From Stenotrophomonas rhizophila (GTDB taxonomy: Bacteria; Pseudomonadota; Gammaproteobacteria; Xanthomonadales; Xanthomonadaceae): DNA of 64,000 nt. The notes beneath the pieces were generated by a model, which was given only the letters and a program-made list of their open reading frames with translations, was not told the origin of the DNA and made no database searches. Made by a program: the position numbers and the translations under genes. The stretch spans positions 229,001-293,000 of the forward strand of contig NZ_CP016294.1 in assembly GCF_001704155.1 (NCBI RefSeq), given 5' to 3'. Numbering within the stretch: the first letter of the stretch is position 1; each line of letters opens with the position of its first letter. Positions 27,807 to 40,407 of the stretch are shown here, piece by piece.

Positions 27807-28586
27807 ATGCCCGGATTCCTCCGCCGCCTGATCTCCCCGGCCGTTGCCCCCACCCTGCAGCGCGACACCGTGCGCCTGCGCCTGGAGGATGCCGAGATCG
27901 ACGTGCTGCGCGTGCGCGATCCGCGTGCCCGCCGGATCAAACTAAGTGTCGACGAACGCGGCGTGCGGCTGACCCTGCCGCCGCGCGCCAGCCTGGTGAT
28001 GGGCGAACGTTTCCTCGAACAGCACCGCGGTTGGTTGTCCACGCAGCTGCGCAGTTACCAGGCGCAGAACCTGCCACCGCCGCTGGTGATCGGCGAACCC
28101 GGCGTGCTGCCGCTGCGTGGCGAACTGCTGCCATTGCGGTGGGATACCGGGCGCTATGCGCACCTGGAGCTGGACGGCACCGGCGTGTGCATGCACCTGC
28201 CGGCCCGCGGTACCGATGCCACGGTGAAGCGCGCGCTGCGCGAGTTCTACGAAGCGCAGACCCGCGCCGATGTCGGCCAGTGGCTGCCGCGCTACCTGCC
28301 CAGCCTGCCGCGCGCACCAGCGCGCCTGCGGCTGAAGGTGATGTCCTCGCAATGGGGCTCGCTGGCCCCCGACGGCAGCATGGCGTTGGACCTGGCGCTG
28401 GTGCTGGGGCGGCCGTCGGCGTTCGAGTACGTGCTGGTGCATGAGCTCTGCCATCTGATCCAGGCCAATCATTCGCCTGCGTTCTGGGACGAAGTGGAAC
28501 AGCGCTTCCCGGCGTGGCGTGAGGAACGGGACTACTTCCAGCTGGAAGGGCGGCGGCTCAAGGCGATGCTGCGGCAGCTGCTTTGA
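27807..28586 (+). CDS. YgjP-like (DUF45/M48-type) zinc metallopeptidase
   Basis: A 259-aa cytoplasmic protein. The C-terminal half carries VLVHELCHLIQANHSPAFW, that is HExxH with a third ligand His seven residues on, the YgjP/WLM signature. The preceding SSQWGSLAPDGSM (usually SRWGSC) segment is also typical, here with Leu-Ala replacing the usual Cys. The N-terminal half (LRVRDPRARRIKLSVDERG) is the YgjP beta-domain. Substrate unknown. It stands alone downstream of rdgC. Confidence 0.88.
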   Translation: MPGFLRRLISPAVAPTLQRDTVRLRLEDAEIDVLRVRDPRARRIKLSVDERGVRLTLPPRASLVMGERFLEQHRGWLSTQLRSYQAQNLPPPLVIGEPGVLPLRGELLPLRWDTGRYAHLELDGTGVCMHLPARGTDATVKRALREFYEAQTRADVGQWLPRYLPSLPRAPARLRLKVMSSQWGSLAPDGSMALDLALVLGRPSAFEYVLVHELCHLIQANHSPAFWDEVEQRFPAWREERDYFQLEGRRLKAMLRQLL

Positions 28587-28675
28587 ATACGCTTTCTGCG
28601 TCGCTGCTTTCGACCTTGTTGCATGGGATCGCTGCGTGAGGCGCGCGAATCTGGCGGCTTCTGCCGCCACCCGGA

Positions 28676-29284
28676 ATGCCCATGTCGACGATGGCCTCGG
28701 TTGCCTTCGATGTGCTCACCAATGTGCTGGCTGCCGCGGTGCTGGGCACGGCGGCGATGCTGCGTGCGCGCGTACCGGATGTGTCCGGGGTGTGGACGCT
28801 GACCCGTTACGGCCAGGGACCTGAGCGCCACGCCGAGGCCGTGTACCTGGTCATGCTGTCCCAGAACGGGGTGCGCGTGGAAGGCGTGGCCGAGTGCGTG
28901 CAGTGCCGCGTTGGAAACGGACCGTTACGGTTGCTGCCCGGCCGCGAACGGCCACGGGTGGAGGTCAGTGGTGGGCTGTACGGCAGCGTGTTCCATCGCA
29001 AGCGCTTCCGCCTGCTGTTCCGCGAAAGCGCACGCCGCCAGGGCAGCATCGCCACCCACGGGATGGATCGCCGTGAAAGCGATGACCACTGGCGCGGCAG
29101 CTACATCCTCAGTGCCGGCGGCCGCAGTGGCGACAGTGAGTGGCGACGGGGGCAGGGCGCGCATGATTTCGCCGTGGCCAGCGATGCATACCCTCCCCGT
29201 GATCAGGGCAAAGCGCGTGCGCGCAGTGTGGCCGCCTGCGCCCAGCGTGCGGCCACGCGCGGGGCGGTGATGCACACCGCCTGA
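28676..29284 (+). CDS. Hypothetical protein with N-terminal membrane segment
   Basis: A 202-aa product of unknown function. Residues 7-28 are hydrophobic (VAFDVLTNVLAAAVLGTAAML) and could be a signal anchor. The middle is a beta-rich stretch with GVWTLTRYG, AECVQC and LYGSVFHRKRFRLLF; the C-terminal third is Arg/Ala-rich. No family was recognised. Its last 27 codons overlap the 3' end of the convergent methylglyoxal-synthase-like gene, which is unusual in length; the true 3' end could be affected. ATG at 28676 or 28682 are both possible. Confidence 0.6.
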   Translation: MPMSTMASVAFDVLTNVLAAAVLGTAAMLRARVPDVSGVWTLTRYGQGPERHAEAVYLVMLSQNGVRVEGVAECVQCRVGNGPLRLLPGRERPRVEVSGGLYGSVFHRKRFRLLFRESARRQGSIATHGMDRRESDDHWRGSYILSAGGRSGDSEWRRGQGAHDFAVASDAYPPRDQGKARARSVAACAQRAATRGAVMHTA

Positions 29285-30090
29285 TCGGTCACGGTGGTGA
29301 CTGCGCGCTCCAGCAGCTGGATGTCGGCTTCGTGCTGGCGCGCCACGTGCGGGTCTTCGAAGAAGATCGCGCGCTGGCAGCGGCCTTCCAGCACCTGGTC
29401 GGCGATCTGCGCGTCGCCGCCCATCGGGCCGCTCTGGTAGCGGGTCACCCACTCCTGGTCCCTGGCCCAGCCCCGGCTCCAGGCCAATTCATTCAGGCGC
29501 TGGCCGGTGGTACCGGTGCCCACGCGGCTGCGGAAGCGCGAGAGCAGCGCGAAGTGCTCGTCGGCGAAGGCCAGCATGGCCGGCTTCATCGCGTCGTGCG
29601 CGATCAGCGCCAGCGTGTGCTGCTCGAATGCATGCAGGTCCTCGGCGCCGGGATCGGCGGCCAGGTCGGCGTGCACGCGTTCCACTTCGATCCAGTCGCG
29701 CGCGGTGGCCACGGTGGAGATGAAGGGCTTGCCGTGGATCACGCACTGGCGCTTGAGTGCGGTGGCTTCGGGGAACACCGAGGACGGGTCGACCGGGTCC
29801 ATCAGGTAGATCGCCCCATCCAGCGTCCGCTCGGGCGTGCCCATGCCCACCACCTCGGCGACCAGCTTCATCAGGCCGCCCTCGCGGCCGTTCGGGTAGC
29901 GGCGCAGGGTGGCGAAATCGGGCAGGAAGCCCAGCCGCTGGATGGCGTCGAAGGTGCGGCCGACCGCGTGCAGCTCCACGCCCAGCTCGCGCAATCCGCT
30001 GTCGCTGGCACGCAGCCAGCGGAACAGGGCGGCGTGCTTGTCGTGGTGGTGCAGCCGATTGGCGGCCAGGCCGATGCGCATGGGGATCAT
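29203..30090 (-). CDS. Two-domain methylglyoxal synthase-like protein
   Basis: A 295-aa protein, twice the usual 150 aa. Residues about 160-285 match methylglyoxal synthase: AHD (164-166), GTGTTG, SGPMGGD with catalytic Asp226, and FFEDP...H253..D256 at the spacing of E. coli D91/H98/D101. Residues 1-140 repeat the same fold in degenerate form: GREGGL stands where GPMGGD is expected (Leu73 for Asp), while YLMDP is kept. The C-domain should convert dihydroxyacetone phosphate to methylglyoxal; the N-domain may be regulatory. It overlaps the convergent gene by 82 bases. Confidence 0.82.
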   Translation of the reverse strand: MIPMRIGLAANRLHHHDKHAALFRWLRASDSGLRELGVELHAVGRTFDAIQRLGFLPDFATLRRYPNGREGGLMKLVAEVVGMGTPERTLDGAIYLMDPVDPSSVFPEATALKRQCVIHGKPFISTVATARDWIEVERVHADLAADPGAEDLHAFEQHTLALIAHDAMKPAMLAFADEHFALLSRFRSRVGTGTTGQRLNELAWSRGWARDQEWVTRYQSGPMGGDAQIADQVLEGRCQRAIFFEDPHVARQHEADIQLLERAVTTVTDQAVCITAPRVAARWAQAATLRARALP

Positions 30091-30216
30091 CCGGGAGAGT
30101 GGGGCATCCGCGACATTACCAGCCCTTCACGACAATTCGTAAAAGTTGCATAGCCGTCTACGGGGGCCATAACCGACATTGACCGCCATCAGCCGGTCAA
30201 TCAGGACAGTCCCCCC

Positions 30217-30489
30217 ATGCCTCTCTCCGCTCCCCGCAACGCGCCGTCGGTGCAGACGCTGGCCAACGATCGCGGCGCCCGCATCCGCGCGCTGGGTCGC
30301 CTGCTGCGCCATGCGGCCCACGGCGATGCCGACGTCCTGCTGGTCGGGCTGGCGCGCATGCTGGATGCGCATATCGAATGCGACCACGCCGACGATGCGG
30401 GCAATGCCCGCATCCGCGACCAGCTGGATGAGATCCAGCTGTTGTTGGCCTTGGAAATCGAGCGCGCCGGGGTCCGGGCCGCCGCTTGA
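30217..30489 (+). CDS. Small hypothetical protein
   Basis: A 90-aa, mostly helical soluble protein with an acidic centre (DAHIECDHADDAGNARIRDQLDEIQ). There is no signal peptide or known motif. Codon usage (strong G/C at third positions) supports coding. It lies alone between the divergent methylglyoxal-synthase-like gene and convergent gltD, with a hairpin downstream. Function unknown. Confidence 0.55.
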   Translation: MPLSAPRNAPSVQTLANDRGARIRALGRLLRHAAHGDADVLLVGLARMLDAHIECDHADDAGNARIRDQLDEIQLLLALEIERAGVRAAA

Positions 30490-30505
30490 ATCCGGCACTC
30501 CGTGG

Positions 30506-30522
30506 GCCGGCCAACGGCCGGC
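30506..30522. repeat. REP-like hairpin without GTAG, between convergent genes
   Basis: GCCGGCC/GGCCGGC with an AAC loop has the same arms as the 25.6-kb GTAG element but the flanking tetranucleotide is degenerate. It may terminate the small gene ending at 30489 and gltD. Confidence 0.6.
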
Positions 30523-30545
30523 GCCAGCGTGCCCGGTGACCGCTG

Positions 30546-36464
<5,919 letters not shown>

Positions 36465-36629
36465 CTCTGCCTCAAAGTCGGGTGAGCGGCGACACTCGTC
36501 CCCGCTCAATCCGTTGAGCGCATCTGGAGGCACCGGATGCTTCGACTAGATCACAGTTGCTGCAACGCCGCAATACACGGTTGCACGCGCAACCAAACCC
36601 CTCGAAAACCCGCGTCCGGTGCGCCCAAT

Positions 36630-37037
36630 TCAGCCGCAGCGCAGGCCGGTGACCACGCCCTTTTCGTCGACTTCGATGTTCAGCCGCTCGCCGACGAATT
36701 CCATGGTGGTCATGTCGTCCGGCTTGAGCACGCGCAGCTGGCGCGCGCTGGCATCCTGCTGCGCCTGCGCACCGATGGCATCGCTGTAGGGCTGGCCGAC
36801 CAGGCTCTGCACCTGGTTGGCATCGCAGTTGCCGACCGGCGGTGCCTCGGTGGCCTTGGCCGTGGTGTCGGCGGGCGCCGCAGCGACCTCTTCGGCGGCC
36901 TTCTGCGCGTGGGTACCCGCTGCTTCCTGTTCGTCCATCGGCGGGGCCTTGCAGGCGCCCAGCAACAGCAGGGTGGGGACCAGGGCGGCAGCCAGGATCG
37001 TGGGGCCAAACGGGCGGCGGAAGGAGAAGGACGACAT
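36630..37037 (-). CDS. I78-type peptidase inhibitor lipoprotein (first of three)
   Basis: A 135-aa lipoprotein: signal, lipobox LLGAC, a 40-residue Ala/Glu linker, then NCDANQVQSLVGQPYSDAI ... FVGERLNIEVDEKGVVTGLRCG, the I78 (elastase-inhibitor-like) pattern with the two framing Cys. Family members block serine proteases. A CCGGAG ribosome site precedes the ATG. It probably guards the periplasm or envelope against proteases. It is divergent from topoisomerase IB and is one of three such genes within 6 kb. Confidence 0.85.
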   Translation of the reverse strand: MSSFSFRRPFGPTILAAALVPTLLLLGACKAPPMDEQEAAGTHAQKAAEEVAAAPADTTAKATEAPPVGNCDANQVQSLVGQPYSDAIGAQAQQDASARQLRVLKPDDMTTMEFVGERLNIEVDEKGVVTGLRCG

Positions 37038-37172
37038 CGAGACTCCGGAGTTCCAGGCGGTAAACCGTGGAGCATATCGTCAAGGCGGGTGTGAGGTGTT
37101 TGTGTTGCGTTATTGACGCGGCGCCGTCGCGCCACCCACCACACTGCAGGCCCGTTCCGTCGCCCTGCTTCC

Positions 37173-38243
37173 ATGCCCGCACGCCTTGCCACCCCCGAAG
37201 CCACCGCAGCCCGCGACGCCGGCCTGCGCTATGTCACCGACGAGCTGCCCGGCATCGCCCGCCGCCGCGCCGGCAAGGGCTTCAGCTACCGCGACGCCGA
37301 CGGTCACGCGGTCCGCGACGCTGCCACCCTGGCCCGGATCCGCTCGCTGGCGATCCCCCCCGCATACACCGATGTGTGGATCTGCGCGCTGGCCAACGGC
37401 CACCTGCAGGCGACCGGGCGCGATGCCCGCCGGCGCAAGCAGTACCGCTACCACCCGGACTGGGCGCGGGTGCGCGGCGATGGCAAGTTCGACCGGGTCA
37501 TCGCCTTCGGCGAGGCGCTTCCGGCGCTGCGCCGCCGCCTTCGCCGCGATCTCAAGCTGCCCGGCTTCCCGCAGGACAAGGTGCTGGCGATCGTGGTCGC
37601 GCTGCTGGCCGAAACCCTGGTCCGCGTGGGCAACCCCGAGTACGCCCGCGACAACCGCTCCTACGGCCTGACCACCCTGCGCAACCGCCACCTCGAACTG
37701 GTCAAGGGCGGGCGTGCGCGCATGCGCTTCCGTGGCAAGTCGGGCCAGCAGCATGAGGTGGACATCGACGACACGCGGCTGGTGGGCCTGATCAAGGGCT
37801 GCCAGCAGCTGCCGGGGCAGGCCCTGTTCCAGTACCGGGATGATGACGGCGCGCTGCAGCCGGTCGATTCGGGCCAGGTCAACGCCTACCTGCGCGATGC
37901 GATGGGCACCGATTTCAGCGCCAAGGACTTCCGCACCTGGGGTGGCACGGTGGCCGCGCTGCGCCATTTCGCTGCAACGGCGCTGCCGGAGACGCCCAGC
38001 GAGCGCGCGCTGGCCGCGCTGCAGAAGGAAGTGGTGTGCGAGGTGGCCACCCTGCTGGGCAACACCCCCTCGGTGTGCCGCAAGGCCTACATCGATCCCA
38101 GCGTGTTCGACGGCTGGCGCAGCGGGTCGCTGGCGCGGTTGGCCGGCCTGCGCGGCGAGCGGCAATGGGAGCAGGCGACGCTGAAGTTCCTGCGCAGCGC
38201 GCGGCGCACGGTGAAGAAGGCCAAGGCCGGGACCGCGCGCTGA
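37173..38243 (+). CDS. Bacterial type IB DNA topoisomerase
   Basis: A 356-aa eukaryotic-type (poxvirus-like) topoisomerase that relaxes supercoils without ATP. N-terminal residues GLRYVTDELPGI ... GKGFSYRDADG form the DNA-clamp domain. Catalytic residues appear in order: Arg in RDNRSYGLTTLRNRH, Lys in MRFRGKSGQ, Arg in DFRTWGGT and Tyr in CRKAYIDP. Start at 37173 fits the family N-terminus. This enzyme supplements the usual type IA and II enzymes in some Proteobacteria. It ends at an imperfect hairpin shared with the convergent inhibitor gene. Confidence 0.93.
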   Translation: MPARLATPEATAARDAGLRYVTDELPGIARRRAGKGFSYRDADGHAVRDAATLARIRSLAIPPAYTDVWICALANGHLQATGRDARRRKQYRYHPDWARVRGDGKFDRVIAFGEALPALRRRLRRDLKLPGFPQDKVLAIVVALLAETLVRVGNPEYARDNRSYGLTTLRNRHLELVKGGRARMRFRGKSGQQHEVDIDDTRLVGLIKGCQQLPGQALFQYRDDDGALQPVDSGQVNAYLRDAMGTDFSAKDFRTWGGTVAALRHFAATALPETPSERALAALQKEVVCEVATLLGNTPSVCRKAYIDPSVFDGWRSGSLARLAGLRGERQWEQATLKFLRSARRTVKKAKAGTAR

Positions 38244-38259
38244 GGGCGCGATCCCGGCC
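38225..38259. terminator. Bidirectional hairpin between topoisomerase IB and an I78 gene
   Basis: GGCCGGGACCGCGC (38225-38238) pairs with GCGCGATCCCGGCC (38246-38259) with one mismatch and a 7-base loop. It overlaps the last topoisomerase codons and lies 7 bases before the convergent stop at 38266. Confidence 0.65.
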
Positions 38260-38265
38260 AGGACA

Positions 38266-38607
38266 TCAGCCGCAGTAGATGGCGGTGATGTTGTTGGTGC
38301 GGCCGGTCTCGATGGTCAGGCGTTCGCCACCGCTCTCCGCGCCCGGGCTGGGGTTGGCCGCGCCGCTGGCGGTGGGGCCACTTTCGGTGCGCTGGCCACG
38401 CAGCACGTTCACCTGCAGGCTGTCGCTGTCCACGCGGGCGCGCTCGACGGTGGCAGCCGAGGCGGCCAGGCCCACGGCGCCACGCACCTTGTCGACATGG
38501 CACTGGCCGGAGATGACGCCGTCGATCGGCTGCACCTGCGCCACCGGCGTGCTGCTGCAGGCGGAGAGAAGGGTCACGGCGGCAACGGCAAGCAGGGGAC
38601 GAAACAT
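38266..38607 (-). CDS. I78-like inhibitor lipoprotein (second, divergent)
   Basis: A 113-aa lipoprotein starting at 38607 (GGAG upstream). Lipobox LLSAC, then QCHVDKVRGAVGLAAS and ERLTIETGRTNNITAIYCG match the two ends of the I78 fold, but a Gly/Ser/Pro-rich insertion of about 20 residues replaces the usual reactive-loop region. Either it has a different target or it has lost inhibition. It is convergent with topoisomerase IB. Confidence 0.7.
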   Translation of the reverse strand: MFRPLLAVAAVTLLSACSSTPVAQVQPIDGVISGQCHVDKVRGAVGLAASAATVERARVDSDSLQVNVLRGQRTESGPTASGAANPSPGAESGGERLTIETGRTNNITAIYCG

Positions 38608-38783
38608 GGGGCGGCTCCAACGGGGATTCTGGTGCCCACGATGCCGCTGGGTGCGTATGCGGCGGATGAAGCCGTACACGTCATGGCGACATGCAATTCA
38701 CCGTATGCGACCGGCCCGGCGGCCACACTGCCCTTGCCTCGCCCTCCACCCGCATCGAGGCGAATGCTACGAAGGAGTTGACC

Positions 38784-39884
38784 ATGGCCACGGCCAAGAA
38801 AACCCGTAAACGTACTACCACCGCCGCGACCTCCGCCGAGTCCAAGGCAACGCGCACGCGCACCCCGGTGGTGAAGACCGCTACCCGCAAGGCCGCCGCC
38901 ACCGATCCGCGCGCCGCGCGCGTGGCCGCCCGCCAGCGCCGCCTTCAGGACCAGGAAAAGGCCAAGGACGCGCGCGCCGCGGCGAAAAAGGCCAGCAAGA
39001 AAGCCACGAAGAAGGCCACCCAGGCCGGCAGCCGCAAGCAGCCTGAAACCATGCCGGCGCAGCACATTGCCAAGCCGGGCAACGAACACGAACTGGATCT
39101 GGCCCCGCGCTTCCTGGCGCCGGATTACGTCGGCAGCGGCAAGCTCAAGGGCAAGCGCGCCATCATCACCGGCGCCGATTCCGGTATCGGCCGCGCGGTG
39201 GCCGTGCTGTTCGCGCGCGAGGGCGCCGATGTCGCCGTCCTGCATCTGGACGAACACGACGACGCCGAGGTGACCCGCCAGCACGTGGACGCCGAAGGCA
39301 CCCGCTGCGTGGTGATCGCCGGTGACGTGCGCGATCCCAGGTTCTGCAACAAGGCCGTCAAGCAGGTAGCCAAGGCGTTCGGCGGCATCGACATCCTGGT
39401 CAATAATGCCGCGTTCCAGCTCCACTGCGAACGCCTGGAAGACCTGGAAGACGAACACCTTCAGGAAACCCTGCAGACCAACATCGGCGGCTACATCCAG
39501 ATGGCGCGCGCGGTACTGCCGCACCTGGAAGAGGGCGACTGCATCATCAACACCGGTTCGGAAACCGGGTTGTTCGGCAGCAAGGCGCTGATCGATTATT
39601 CGTCCACCAAGGGCGCCATCCATGCATTCACCAAGGCGCTGGCCAGCCAACTGCTGCCGCGCGGCATCCGCGTCAACGCGGTCGCCCCCGGCCCGGTATG
39701 GACCCCGCTCAATCCGGCCGACAAGCAGGCGCCGGACGTCGCCGAATTTGGCAAGGGCAGCGACATGGGCCGGCCGGCACAGCCGGAGGAACTGTCGCCG
39801 GCCTATGTCTTCCTGGCGTCGCCGATCACCGCCAGCTACATCAGCGGGGTGATCCTGCCGGTGATGGGCGGTCCGAAGGGGTAA
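38784..39884 (+). CDS. SDR oxidoreductase with histone-H1-like basic N-terminal tail
   Basis: A 366-aa protein. Residues 1-85 are a Lys/Ala/Thr/Arg-rich low-complexity tail (MATAKKTRKRTTTAATSAES and KKASKKATKKATQAGSRKQ) resembling bacterial histone H1-like/AlgP tails. The remainder is a complete short-chain dehydrogenase close to general-stress SDRs: TGADSGIGRA cofactor loop, NNAAFQ, catalytic Ser in NTGSETG, and Y-x-x-x-K in YSSTKG. GAAGGAG lies 7 bases before the ATG. The tail suggests DNA, RNA or membrane association. Substrate unknown. Confidence 0.88.
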   Translation: MATAKKTRKRTTTAATSAESKATRTRTPVVKTATRKAAATDPRAARVAARQRRLQDQEKAKDARAAAKKASKKATKKATQAGSRKQPETMPAQHIAKPGNEHELDLAPRFLAPDYVGSGKLKGKRAIITGADSGIGRAVAVLFAREGADVAVLHLDEHDDAEVTRQHVDAEGTRCVVIAGDVRDPRFCNKAVKQVAKAFGGIDILVNNAAFQLHCERLEDLEDEHLQETLQTNIGGYIQMARAVLPHLEEGDCIINTGSETGLFGSKALIDYSSTKGAIHAFTKALASQLLPRGIRVNAVAPGPVWTPLNPADKQAPDVAEFGKGSDMGRPAQPEELSPAYVFLASPITASYISGVILPVMGGPKG

Positions 39885-39960
39885 AGGCCAGGCCGAAGGG
39901 AACGACATGCGACGCGGCGGCTTCCGCATTACCGTTCGTCGGCTGCGACCGTCCGGCACT

Positions 39961-40005
39961 TGACGACACCTGTAGTCACGGGCATGGTGACGACACGTGT
40001 AGTCA
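39961..40005. promoter_or_regulatory. Two BlaI-type operator dyads upstream of blaI-like gene
   Basis: TGACGACACCTGTAGTCA (39961-39978) and TGACGACACGTGTAGTCA (39988-40005) differ at one base and are each near-palindromic, of the GACTACA/TGTAGTC type bound by BlaI/MecI dimers. Their centres are 27 bases apart. A TTGACG -35 candidate overlaps the first. This suggests autoregulation of the BlaI/M56 operon. Confidence 0.82.
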
Positions 40006-40017
40006 ACGGAGTGTGCC

Positions 40018-40404
40018 ATGCGCGGCAAGACCATCGGGGACCAGGAACTGGCCCTGCTGCAGTACATAGCGGAACAGGAGGACGCCAGCGTCGGCGAAGT
40101 GGCGGCCGGCTTCGGCGAGGAGCGTGGCCTGGCCCGCTCGACCGTGCTGACCATGATGGAGCGCCTGCGGGGCAAGGCGTATCTCCAGCGCCAGCAGGTC
40201 GAGGGCGTGTACCGCTACTCCGCCACCGGCGAGCAGGACAGCGTGGTGCAGGGCGCAGTGGCGAGCTTCGTGGAGAAGACGCTGCAGGGCTCGGTGTCAC
40301 CCTTCGTCGCGTTCATGTCGCACAAGGCCGAGGTCAGCGACAGCGAACTGGCCGAACTGGAAGCGCTGGTCGCACAGCTGCAATCACGCAAGCGGGAGGG
40401 CTGA
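40018..40404 (+). CDS. BlaI/MecI/CopY-family repressor
   Basis: A 128-aa winged-helix repressor. It starts IGDQELALLQYIAEQEDASVGEV, with the recognition helix RSTVLTMMERLRGKAYL and wing VEGVYRYSAT, and a C-terminal dimerisation helix (EVSDSELAELEALVAQLQ). In the family, repression is lifted when the partner M56 protease cleaves the repressor. Two matching operators lie just upstream. The next gene, three bases on, encodes that protease. Confidence 0.95.
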   Translation: MRGKTIGDQELALLQYIAEQEDASVGEVAAGFGEERGLARSTVLTMMERLRGKAYLQRQQVEGVYRYSATGEQDSVVQGAVASFVEKTLQGSVSPFVAFMSHKAEVSDSELAELEALVAQLQSRKREG

Positions 40405-40407
40405 CCG

